A stretch of 5,188 nucleotides of DNA, taken from a candidate division GN15 bacterium (GTDB lineage Bacteria; Zixibacteria; MSB-5A5; GN15; FEB-12). Shown in pieces: positions 1-5,188 of this stretch. Every line of letters starts with the position of its first letter. The first letter of the stretch is position 1. Where the stretch lies: the NCBI GenBank assembly GCA_014729205.1, contig WJKG01000360.1, positions 1 to 5,188 of the forward strand, written 5' to 3'. The notes under the pieces were generated by a model. The model did no database searches and had not been told where the DNA came from. It was given only the letters and a program-made list of their open reading frames with translations. The position numbers and the translations under genes were made by a program.

Positions 1-1342
1 GCACCATTGCGCTCGCATCGCCGCTTGTGAGCATCATGATGGAGACACGACCTGCGGTATCATACATGATCGGATGCAAGGTACCCGACCGCCCGTTGTA
101 GCTGGCCAGTTGCCCCAGGTCCATAGAATAGAGCCCCTTGCCAGAAGACAACACCCGCTGACCGTCGACAAACGTCAAGGGCGAGTAAAAGTGCCGTACA
201 GCCTGTGGGCCGGTTTCGGCAACCAGCATCAGCGTCGTATCGTATATCCGCCCAAATCTGTGACTGTGCCACGTATAGATGTGTGGCGCGCCATCTTCTC
301 CGTACGGAATCGTGGTCAAATCGAACACCGGATACTCGAAACTCACACTCCGGATCACCTCGCCGCTGGGCGACACCTGCGACAGACGAAACAGGCCATC
401 CTGAATCTCGTCCAATCTCCCTTCGTTGACCAATCGTCTCACGCTGTCCGCATCCGAAGGAGGAAACTCATGCGACAGGTAGTACGATTGGCCATCGGGA
501 GCGGGTAGCAATAATGTGCCACACACAGCCGCCTTCACGGACCGGTTGAGCGTAATCTGGCCCAACGAATCAATGATCACCAGATAGCCCAATCGATCAT
601 CGAAATTCGCATCCTTCTTGCCTTGGTATGGCCCCTTGCAAGCCATCATCAAGGAGCCATTGCCAAGTGTTTCAACAGATAACGGCCCGCACGCCATCGG
701 CAGCGACCACTGGATTCCCAGAGTCCCCAACTCCACACAGAACATCGTGCGCACCCCGGCCTCACGCCGAGGGTCTACAAAGCACAGCGCCTCCACCACA
801 CCGTCACCATCGAAATCGTCGATATGGTGTATATGTATCTCCGGTTGCCAGTCACCATCTCCCGTGGTATCGACTCCCATCATGAGAAACCGCCGATGAT
901 AGTCCGACGTTATGGGATCCACCTCGTACACCCAGGCTGAGTCTCGCATGCAACCGGTCACCAGAATGGTCATCATGCCGCTCGTGCTGTCATAATAGGT
1001 TCGCCACATTCGGTGATGTAATTTGATTGCCGCCTGTCGAAGAAACTCATTCGGGGGATACGCGTTGATGTCAACCGTAAACGCCATGTCTACGCCGATG
1101 CGTGGCGTGTGGATCTGCGAATACAATGCTCGCGAAGCCCCTTCCACACCGGAGCGCAGAGGTTGCGTCACTCTGTTCGTTCGATCATGACCCTGGCCTA
1201 TACGGAAGCTGTCCAGCACCACCATCCGATAGGGAAGAAACGTCGTATCCGAGGTAAACTCGATATCGATCCGCTCCACCGCCCCCACGGCGGAACAACC
1301 CACCAGGAACAACAGGAGAACTATGACCGCGCGTAAAGCCAA
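1..1342 (-). CDS. Probable secreted lipoprotein with FG-GAP/VCBS-like motifs, partial (3' end beyond window)
   Basis: One minus-strand frame stays open for 447 codons from a TTG at 1342-1340 to the window edge. The frame is closed upstream by a TGA, and the next in-frame ATG (codon 40) would lose the signal. The proposed start gives MALRAVIVLLLFLVGC: one arginine, a hydrophobic stretch, then an L13-V-G-C16 lipobox, typical of signal peptidase II substrates, so the protein is probably lipid-anchored outside the cytoplasm. There is no clear Shine-Dalgarno; the start lies 11 nt after the stop of the sigma-54 regulator gene, so translational coupling is likely. Residues 158-168 (D-T-T-G-D-G-D-W-Q-P-E) and 176-184 (D-F-D-G-D-G-V-V-E) resemble calcium-binding loops of FG-GAP/VCBS beta-propeller repeats; the second fits DxDGDGxx[DE] exactly. 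Alternating hydrophobic segments suggest an all-beta fold (inference). Cysteines occur at 131, 187, 202, 218, 235 and 274. I do not recognise the family. It could be the sensor half of a histidine kinase continuing beyond the window, or a stand-alone lipoprotein. Confidence 0.85.
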   Translation of the reverse strand, partial: MALRAVIVLLLFLVGCSAVGAVERIDIEFTSDTTFLPYRMVVLDSFRIGQGHDRTNRVTQPLRSGVEGASRALYSQIHTPRIGVDMAFTVDINAYPPNEFLRQAAIKLHHRMWRTYYDSTSGMMTILVTGCMRDSAWVYEVDPITSDYHRRFLMMGVDTTGDGDWQPEIHIHHIDDFDGDGVVEALCFVDPRREAGVRTMFCVELGTLGIQWSLPMACGPLSVETLGNGSLMMACKGPYQGKKDANFDDRLGYLVIIDSLGQITLNRSVKAAVCGTLLLPAPDGQSYYLSHEFPPSDADSVRRLVNEGRLDEIQDGLFRLSQVSPSGEVIRSVSFEYPVFDLTTIPYGEDGAPHIYTWHSHRFGRIYDTTLMLVAETGPQAVRHFYSPLTFVDGQRVLSSGKGLYSMDLGQLASYNGRSGTLHPIMYDTAGRVSIMMLTSGDASAMV

Positions 1343-1353
1343 TCCGCGCTCGC

Positions 1354-2742
1354 TTACCGCTTGCCGGTGTCAATATCCAGCGTCTTGATCCACCGGCGCA
1401 GATTGGAGGGATCCTCATTCAACGACCGCGCCGCCGCATTGACATTCCCCTCAGCCTTGCGCAATGCCTCCACTATGCATGTCCGACGAAAGTCCCGCAG
1501 CCGCTCGGCAAGCGTCCCCCCGTTCGACTCCACCGGCACCTCCGGCACCGACTCCCCTCCCAGAAAATGACGTACATCTGAATCGATAATCACGTGCGAG
1601 TCCGTCAACACCAGCAGCGACTGTACCGTATGCTGCAACTGGCGCACATTACCCGGCCACTCCTGCTGCATCAGCACATCTACCGCCGATGTGTCGAAGT
1701 ACTTCACTCCCGAATTATTCTCCTTGGTGTACTGACGAAGGAAATGCTCCACAAGCAGCGGTATGTCTTCGCGACGCTCCCTGAGCGGCGGCACCACAAT
1801 CTGGGCCCCGTTCAGGCGGTAATACGCATCCTCTCGAAACTCACCCGTCGCTACCAGCTTGTCGATATCTTTATTGGTCGCACAGATCAATCGCACATCC
1901 GTCTTGCGTGCATGCCCCGTCCAGCCCACCGGCTCAAACTCACCCGTCTCGACCACGTCGAGAATCTTCCCCTGCGACGCCACACTCAAATCTCCGATCT
2001 CATCGAGAAACACTGTCCCGCCGTTGGCGAATTCAAACAGCCCGACTCGATCCTCATGCGCCCCGGAGAAGGCCCCCTTCACATGACCAAACAGCTCAGA
2101 TTCCACCAGATCCGCCGGGGTGTGATTGCAATTGAATTTCTTGAATAACTGGTCGCGACGAACACTGAACTCATGTATCGCCTCGGCCACAAGCCCTTTG
2201 CCCACCCCACTCTCTCCGAGCAGCATGACACTTGTGTTGGATGGTGCAATCTTGCGAATCAACTCATACACCCGGCGCATACCGGCCGACTTGCCCACCA
2301 GACCAAAAGCCGTCTCCGCCAACTCAGACAACCGGTCGGCATCCTTCTGGTACAGGTACGAGTCCATGGCATTGCGCACCTCGCGTACCAAACGGCTCGA
2401 CGGACCACTTTTACGCACATACCCGAATGGCTGCTCGCGCGTATCGATCTCGTCCTCGTCAAATTCACCGGGAAATGCAGTATGGAATATCACGCGTACA
2501 TCGGGCGCAATCCGCCGCACCTCGCGCGCCGCCTCGATCCCCGACATCCCGGCCATCTTGATATCCATCACAACTACCGCGATTTCAGGATGGCTACCCA
2601 CCACGTCGATCGCCTCCTGCCCGGAGGCGGCCTGCATCAGTCGATAGTCGTCTTCAAGGGCAATATCCAGCCCGTCCAGTACGGCTGCATTATCGTCGAC
2701 CAATAAGACGACGTACTCAGAATTCCGCACATTATCCGTCAT
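1354..2742 (-). CDS. NtrC-family sigma-54-dependent response regulator
   Basis: A 462-aa phosphorylation-controlled enhancer-binding protein that activates sigma-54 RNA polymerase by ATP hydrolysis. The receiver spans about residues 9-128, with acidic D16/D17, phospho-acceptor D60 (VVMDIKM), T88 and K111. The AAA+ domain spans about 147-380: Walker A GESGVGKG at 176-183, sigma-54 contact loop GAFSGA at 223-228, Walker B GTVFLDE at 242-248, arginine fingers R303 and R309, and sensor II WPGNVRQL at 362-369. A Fis-type helix-turn-helix occupies about 411-453. Length and order are those of NtrC/ZraR/AtoC. Departures from the usual sequences are S226 for threonine in GAFTGA, GKG for GKE in Walker A, and an acidic, irregular stretch (residues 91-105) where receiver helix 4 normally lies, ending in K-S instead of K-P. 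The ATG is supported by the beta-1 strand starting at residue 10, but no good Shine-Dalgarno is visible. The lipoprotein gene follows after 11 nt. The exact target genes cannot be named. Confidence 0.96.
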   Translation of the reverse strand: MTDNVRNSEYVVLLVDDNAAVLDGLDIALEDDYRLMQAASGQEAIDVVGSHPEIAVVVMDIKMAGMSGIEAAREVRRIAPDVRVIFHTAFPGEFDEDEIDTREQPFGYVRKSGPSSRLVREVRNAMDSYLYQKDADRLSELAETAFGLVGKSAGMRRVYELIRKIAPSNTSVMLLGESGVGKGLVAEAIHEFSVRRDQLFKKFNCNHTPADLVESELFGHVKGAFSGAHEDRVGLFEFANGGTVFLDEIGDLSVASQGKILDVVETGEFEPVGWTGHARKTDVRLICATNKDIDKLVATGEFREDAYYRLNGAQIVVPPLRERREDIPLLVEHFLRQYTKENNSGVKYFDTSAVDVLMQQEWPGNVRQLQHTVQSLLVLTDSHVIIDSDVRHFLGGESVPEVPVESNGGTLAERLRDFRRTCIVEALRKAEGNVNAAARSLNEDPSNLRRWIKTLDIDTGKR

Positions 2743-2812
2743 AGATGATAGTCCGAGTTAGTAAGATATGAATGCTGCTCCTGCGATTAATCTGCGTGCT
2801 CCAGAGCTCTAA

Positions 2813-2823
2813 GTCACCGTGAC
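2813..2823. promoter_or_regulatory. Perfect palindrome GTCAC-C-GTGAC in the regulator leader, possible operator
   Basis: GTCAC and GTGAC flank a single C, giving an 11-bp perfect inverted repeat about 70 bp upstream of the sigma-54 regulator ATG and about 50 bp downstream of the candidate -10. A separate 8-bp palindrome AGAGCTCT sits at 2803-2810, just 2 bp away. Dyads of this kind can be binding sites for a dimeric repressor or for the regulator itself (autoregulation). No matching second copy was noticed in the window, so this is only a candidate. Confidence 0.25.
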
Positions 2824-2873
2824 ATGCCCTGCAAACGACCGCGACAAAAAGCCGATAAGAATGTCTTCATATC

Positions 2874-2901
2874 AAGATAGTCGGGATGCCGGATTAGTCA
2901 A
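2874..2901 (-). promoter_or_regulatory. Candidate sigma-70 promoter for the sigma-54 regulator operon
   Basis: On the minus strand, TTGACT (2901-2896; 5 of 6 to the consensus -35) is followed after 16 nt by TATCTT (2879-2874; 4 of 6 to the consensus -10). It faces the regulator gene and would leave a leader of roughly 125 nt. The spacer is one base short of optimal and the -10 is mediocre, so chance occurrence is possible. It is the best match I found in this intergenic stretch. Confidence 0.35.
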
Positions 2902-3085
2902 GAACTCGACGCCCTGACCTTGCAATTCAACCGGCCCGGCGATCTGACAACAGGTAAAGAGACAGCCCGAATTGGCAGATAACCGGGCAGTTCCACTTGA
3001 AACGCCTGAGAGTCAATGGTGGGGGGAACAGATTACCTCAGTTAACCTGAAGTCATTCATAGAGAAAGCGGGCCAGAAAGAAATA

Positions 3086-3174
3086 TGGCGGAGAGGCAGG
3101 GATTCGAACCCTGGATAGGGGTTACCTATACACACTTTCCAGGCGTGCGCCTTCAGCCACTCGGCCACCTCTCC
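3086..3174 (-). tRNA. tRNA-Ser (anticodon GGA)
   Basis: The minus strand folds into a complete class II tRNA. The acceptor stem GGAGAGG (3174-3168) pairs with CCTCTCC (3096-3090), the discriminator is G (3089), and CCA is encoded (3088-3086). The D-arm contains GGCCGAGTGGCTGAAGGC. The anticodon stem CACGC/GTGTG encloses loop CTGGAAA, giving anticodon GGA at 3140-3138, which reads UCC and, by wobble, UCU. A long variable arm (ATAGG paired with CCTAT) is the hallmark of tRNA-Ser. The T-arm is CAGGG-TTCGAAT-CCCTG. All identity features agree: long variable arm, G discriminator and GGA anticodon. It stands alone between two protein operons. A promoter lies directly upstream, so it may be transcribed independently of fapA. 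Confidence 0.98.
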
Positions 3175-3193
3175 GCGATGAAAAACCGCGATG
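3173..3193. repeat. 8-bp direct repeat at the tRNA 5' boundary
   Basis: CCGCGATG occurs at 3173-3180 and again at 3186-3193, separated by five A residues (minus strand: CATCGCGG, TTTTT, CATCGCGG). The first copy overlaps the first two bases of the mature tRNA. The repeat is directly visible. Its role is unknown; it may matter for 5' leader structure or be a duplication by slippage. Confidence 0.6.
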
Positions 3194-3205
3194 CCCTCTA
3201 AGGGC
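3193..3205 (-). other. Small perfect hairpin in the tRNA-Ser leader
   Basis: GCCCT-CTA-AGGGC forms a 5-bp stem with a 3-nt loop. On the minus strand it lies inside the tRNA precursor leader, about 20 nt before the mature 5' end, and is followed by ATCGCGG and five T residues. The T run is displaced from the stem by 7 nt, so it is a poor intrinsic terminator. A leader structure near the RNase P cleavage site, or a weak terminator for fapA read-through, are both possible. Confidence 0.3.
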
Positions 3206-3221
3206 CGGAATATGTTCGGGG

Positions 3222-3250
3222 AATATAGTCGGGGGGATATCGATCATCAA
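3222..3250 (-). promoter_or_regulatory. Probable sigma-70 promoter of the tRNA-Ser gene
   Basis: On the minus strand, TTGATG (3250-3245) and TATATT (3227-3222) are separated by exactly 17 nt, the optimal spacer, and face the tRNA. The mature tRNA would begin about 48 nt after the -10. The bases just after the -10 are CCCCG, a GC-rich discriminator of the type found at stable-RNA promoters under stringent control (established for enterobacterial tRNA/rRNA promoters; inferred here). The -35 begins about 20 bp downstream of the fapA stop codon. Confidence 0.55.
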
Positions 3251-3270
3251 GGGCTTTTTGCCCATACAAA

Positions 3271-4698
3271 TCAGTCCTCAGAGTCACCACCGCCATGACG
3301 CGTCATAAACACCTGGTTCCCATCAAGAACCAGCTTGCAGCGGTCCTTCTCCTCAGACATCTCGCGATAGACAATACCGAAATACACCTGAACACCGGGG
3401 AATATACGCTCATCCACCGTCACACAGGCATCTTTGAACTTCTCGAACTTCTTCTCCAACTCCAGCTTCTTCTTCTTGAGCGCCTCCAGCGCATTCGGCA
3501 CGTTCTTCTGGAACTCCTCGAGCTTCGCCAGCGCCTGTTTCGCATCTGGAGGAAGCTTGCCATCCATCTGAACCTTGTACAACTTGTACAACTGCTGCTT
3601 GACTCGCTCGCTGTCCTTGCCCAGCCGTTCGGTCTCCTGCATGACTTCCTGGTACTGACGCATCGCTTCTTCATCCAGCTGGATCTTCACCTTTGTCGGC
3701 GTCGCCGCCTCCGAACCAATCACGGCACTGCGAACCTCCTTGCCAGCTGATACCTGACCACCGACAATCTTGCCCTTCTTCCCCTTGACTACCACTTTGT
3801 CACGCGCCTGCACCCGGCAATTCAGCAACTCACCGCCAACAGTGATCCTGCCACCGCAGACAATCCGCTGACCTTCGGCATACTTAACCACCACATCACC
3901 AGTGGCCTTGATCAAACCATCGCCGCCACCAAAGAAACCACCCTTGATCAGCACATTACCTGCCGCCTCTATCGTGGCATCCTCGACGTTTCCGGCAACC
4001 TCAATATTACCCTGAGCCTTGAGCGTAAACCCCGTCTTCACACTGCCACTGACGCGAATTGAACCCACCGTATCGATGTTTCCAACATTGAAGTCAATGT
4101 CAGAGTCGATACTCATGACGTCTTTCACGGAGATCTTGCCGTGCGCCATCACCACCGTACCGTCTACCTTGGCGCGAAGCTCCAGCCCATCCTCGCTGAC
4201 AACCGTGTTATCACCGTTCTTGAACTCTAAGTCGCGCCCACGCGGTGCCTTCAGGACCTCTCCGTTCACCCCCATACCATCCTCACCGTCGGTGGGCGGG
4301 GTACGGCGAGCCAGCACATCGTCCTTCTTGACATTCTGGATCAGGGATACCTGACGGTAGTCAATACGTCCGTCACTTCCTTCGGCGGGACCATGAGCAG
4401 GATCAGTGTCAAACAAGTACTCGAACTTGGTGTCGTCACCCTTTTGGAACGCTTTGCCCGTGGCAACCGTGATCGGATCGTCGAAGACTCCCGATTCCAG
4501 TGCCCCGCTGACAGCCTCCTCATCGATTCCGAAAGTCACCCTATTGGCGGCAAGAGCCTCGGTGATCTCCTCACGGCTGTACGGCGGCTCCTTGGATTCA
4601 GGCTTGGCCAGGACGATCTTCGCCTGCATCTTGTCAGGCGATAGAATCACCCGGACCCGCTTGCGCGTGAGCTTTCCGCTGTCAGTTGCTGTGGACAT
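3271..4698 (-). CDS. fapA: FapA-family (DUF342) flagellar assembly protein A
   Basis: A 475-aa cytoplasmic protein of the FapA/DUF342 family, linked in Vibrio and other bacteria to flagellar assembly and often encoded near flagellar or chemotaxis genes. The N-terminal part (about 1-110) has the family pattern around ILSPDKMQAKIVL and the Y-SREEI-x-ALAANRVTFGI stretch. Residues 112-180 hold the conserved core DDVLARRTPPTDGEDGMGVN followed by G-x-V and the VDGTVV region. Residues about 185-335 are short glycine-punctuated repeats (IEVAGNVEDATIEAAGNVLI, GGFFGG, VCGGRITVGGE) expected to form a right-handed parallel beta-helix like the bactofilin/MinC type. Residues about 340-425 are charged and helical, probably a coiled coil, rich in K/E/Q/L. 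The tail has the family FPGVQVYFG at 433-441. There is no signal peptide or membrane segment. AGGTGA lies 6 nt before the ATG and overlaps the preceding stop, 10 nt away, so it is coupled to the CheY-like gene. The gene symbol rests on family membership. Confidence 0.95.
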   Translation of the reverse strand: MSTATDSGKLTRKRVRVILSPDKMQAKIVLAKPESKEPPYSREEITEALAANRVTFGIDEEAVSGALESGVFDDPITVATGKAFQKGDDTKFEYLFDTDPAHGPAEGSDGRIDYRQVSLIQNVKKDDVLARRTPPTDGEDGMGVNGEVLKAPRGRDLEFKNGDNTVVSEDGLELRAKVDGTVVMAHGKISVKDVMSIDSDIDFNVGNIDTVGSIRVSGSVKTGFTLKAQGNIEVAGNVEDATIEAAGNVLIKGGFFGGGDGLIKATGDVVVKYAEGQRIVCGGRITVGGELLNCRVQARDKVVVKGKKGKIVGGQVSAGKEVRSAVIGSEAATPTKVKIQLDEEAMRQYQEVMQETERLGKDSERVKQQLYKLYKVQMDGKLPPDAKQALAKLEEFQKNVPNALEALKKKKLELEKKFEKFKDACVTVDERIFPGVQVYFGIVYREMSEEKDRCKLVLDGNQVFMTRHGGGDSED

Positions 4699-4704
4699 CG
4701 TTCG

Positions 4705-4710
4705 TCACCT
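4705..4710 (-). promoter_or_regulatory. Ribosome binding site of fapA overlapping the upstream stop codon
   Basis: The minus strand reads AGGTGA at 4710-4705, six bases before the fapA ATG. Its first two bases are the AG of the TAG stop of the CheY-like gene (4711-4709). The arrangement fixes the fapA start and indicates that ribosomes finishing the regulator re-initiate on fapA. Confidence 0.7.
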
Positions 4711-5113
4711 ATGGTGAGTCAGCTTGCACTTTACCAATCGAAACCAGACGCCAGTAGGCTCGTTCGACTACCAGCGAAATCTCATGGCTCTTAAATGGCT
4801 TTGTAATATACTCGTCGGCCCCCAGTAAGAGCGCATCCTTGACAGTGTACGTGTCACCGTAAGCCGTCATCATGATTACACCAATATCAGGGTGCTCCTC
4901 CTTGAGTACCTTCAACAGCTCGAATCCGTTCATCCGCGGCATCTTGATATCCGAGATGACCATGTCAATCTTCTGGGCCTGAAGAAGCTCCAGAGCCTCA
5001 ACACCGTTCTCCGCCGTGAGAATCTTGTACCCTTCGCGCACAAGAATCTTCTCCAGAAGACTGCGCATCATCTGTTCATCATCGACTATCAGAATCGAAA
5101 CCGAGCTCTTCAT
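4709..5113 (-). CDS. Stand-alone CheY-like response regulator receiver protein
   Basis: A 134-aa single receiver domain with no output domain. All signalling residues are present: acidic pair D11/D12 after beta-1 (SILIVDDE), phospho-acceptor D55 in ISDIKMPRMNG, T83 in MMTAYGD, and K105 in ITKPF. A short C-terminal helix and tail follow (VERAYWRLVSIGKVQADSP). It therefore works by protein-protein contact, like CheY or Spo0F, after phosphorylation by a histidine kinase not seen in the window. The ATG is preceded by a GGGGAAGAG purine run at a reasonable distance, and beta-1 starts at residue 6, which supports this start although the frame stays open upstream. It sits directly before fapA with a 10-nt gap and probably overlaps the gene before it by an ATGA. 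A role in motility or in controlling FapA is inferred from position only. Calling it cheY itself is not justified. Confidence 0.95.
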   Translation of the reverse strand: MKSSVSILIVDDEQMMRSLLEKILVREGYKILTAENGVEALELLQAQKIDMVISDIKMPRMNGFELLKVLKEEHPDIGVIMMTAYGDTYTVKDALLLGADEYITKPFKSHEISLVVERAYWRLVSIGKVQADSP

Positions 5114-5188
5114 CCTGTCTCTTCCCCGTTGAATTCTCTGTACCCAGCCAGCTCCTGTGCCCCGCGAATGACTGCTCCGACACTTACC
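5110..5188 (-). CDS. 3' end of an unidentified upstream gene, partial
   Basis: One minus-strand frame is open from the window edge for 25 codons and ends in TGA at 5112-5110, sharing ATGA with the start of the CheY-like gene, a common sign of translational coupling. The C-terminus reads ELAGYREFNGEETG and has a balanced, protein-like composition. The other two frames over this stretch are also largely open but look less coding-like: one is arginine-rich and in frame with the CheY-like gene, the other is serine-rich and begins after a TAA. Too little is present to name a family. The frame choice rests on the ATGA overlap and composition. Confidence 0.5.
   Translation of the reverse strand, partial: VSVGAVIRGAQELAGYREFNGEETG

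Larger units (their letters stand above)
2743..3085. other. Intergenic region without a supported gene
   Basis: These 343 bases separate the tRNA-Ser 3' end from the sigma-54 regulator gene. I see no credible coding frame, no second tRNA, no copy of the tRNA 3' end that would mark an integration site, and no strong hairpin-plus-T-tract terminator behind the tRNA. What it does hold on the minus strand is a candidate sigma-70 promoter at 2874-2901 and, between that promoter and the ATG, an 11-bp perfect inverted repeat at 2813-2823. A loose inverted repeat (5-bp arms, 14-nt loop) lies at 2965-2988. It is most simply read as the tRNA trailer plus the promoter and leader of the regulator operon. 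Confidence 0.7.

Noticed and set aside
74..508. Plus-strand frame of 144 codons
   Set aside because: It is antisense to the uninterrupted minus-strand lipoprotein frame, which has a signal sequence and continuous protein-like composition.
1185..1418. Minus-strand frame of 77 codons bridging the regulator end and the lipoprotein start
   Set aside because: It overlaps both real genes in a different frame and is arginine/glycine-rich; the TTG-initiated frame with a lipobox explains this stretch better.
1594..2148. Plus-strand open frame of 184 codons opposite the sigma-54 regulator
   Set aside because: It lies wholly antisense to a gene with clear receiver, AAA+ and HTH motifs; its composition is that of a complementary-strand shadow and no motif is recognisable.
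2126..2706. Two overlapping plus-strand frames of 173 and 177 codons
   Set aside because: They overlap each other and are antisense to the receiver and AAA+ coding region; no domain or ribosome binding site supports them.
2920..2945. Sigma-54 (-24/-12) promoter upstream of the regulator
   Set aside because: The minus strand has TTGCA at a -12-like position, but the GG element is one base out of the required spacing and the TGGCAC core is poor.
2965..2988. GCCCG/CGGGC inverted repeat as the tRNA terminator
   Set aside because: The 14-nt loop is long, the stem is 5 bp and no clean T run follows on the minus strand.
3086..3174. tRNA-Ser as an integration (att) site for a mobile element
   Set aside because: No second copy of the tRNA 3' end and no integrase or phage-like gene is visible in the window.
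3251..3263. GGGC-TTTTT-GCCC hairpin just after the fapA stop as a transcription terminator
   Set aside because: The stem is only 4 bp and no T tract follows it on the minus strand, so termination here is not supported.
3295..3750. Plus-strand, leucine-rich frame of 151 codons
   Set aside because: The leucine runs are the complement of lysine/glutamate-rich codons in the FapA coiled coil, so this is an antisense artefact.

Overview
All recognisable genes in this window lie on the minus strand, so transcription runs from the right edge to the left. The window suggests a Gram-negative, motile bacterium: it carries a FapA (DUF342) flagellar-assembly-type protein, a CheY-like receiver, a sigma-54-type (NtrC-class) activator and a probable lipoprotein with an LVGC lipobox. 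Base composition is moderately GC-rich. The phylum cannot be fixed from the sequence. The aspartate/glycine-rich repeat-type secreted protein beside a sigma-54 activator would fit an FCB-type or deltaproteobacterial lineage, but this is only a guess. I see no transposase, integrase, CRISPR array or rRNA.

Right-hand block (about 5188 to 3271). The last codons of an unidentified gene appear to end in a TGA that overlaps the ATG of a stand-alone CheY-like response regulator (134 aa). That regulator's TAG stop is 10 nt from the start of fapA (475 aa), whose Shine-Dalgarno sequence overlaps the stop. The three look like one translationally coupled unit, probably part of a longer motility or signalling operon outside the window.

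Centre (3270 to 2743). A tRNA-Ser(GGA) with an encoded CCA end sits alone. It is preceded by a plausible sigma-70 promoter (17-nt spacer) and a short leader holding an 8-bp direct repeat and a small hairpin. The 343-bp stretch between the tRNA and the next gene has no supported gene. It holds a weak candidate promoter and an 11-bp perfect palindrome that could be an operator.

Left-hand block (2742 to 1). A full-length NtrC-type response regulator (receiver, AAA+ sigma-54 activation domain, Fis-type HTH; 462 aa) is followed after only 11 nt by a long open frame that starts at a TTG and runs off the left edge (447 codons present). That frame begins with a lipoprotein-type signal and contains FG-GAP/VCBS-like DxDGDG motifs. 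It is easy to miss because it has neither an ATG start nor a stop inside the window. The pair is probably one operon: a phosphorylation-controlled sigma-54 activator and a surface or periplasmic protein that could be its sensor partner or its functional output. No histidine kinase domain is visible anywhere in the window, so the partners of both response regulators are unknown.
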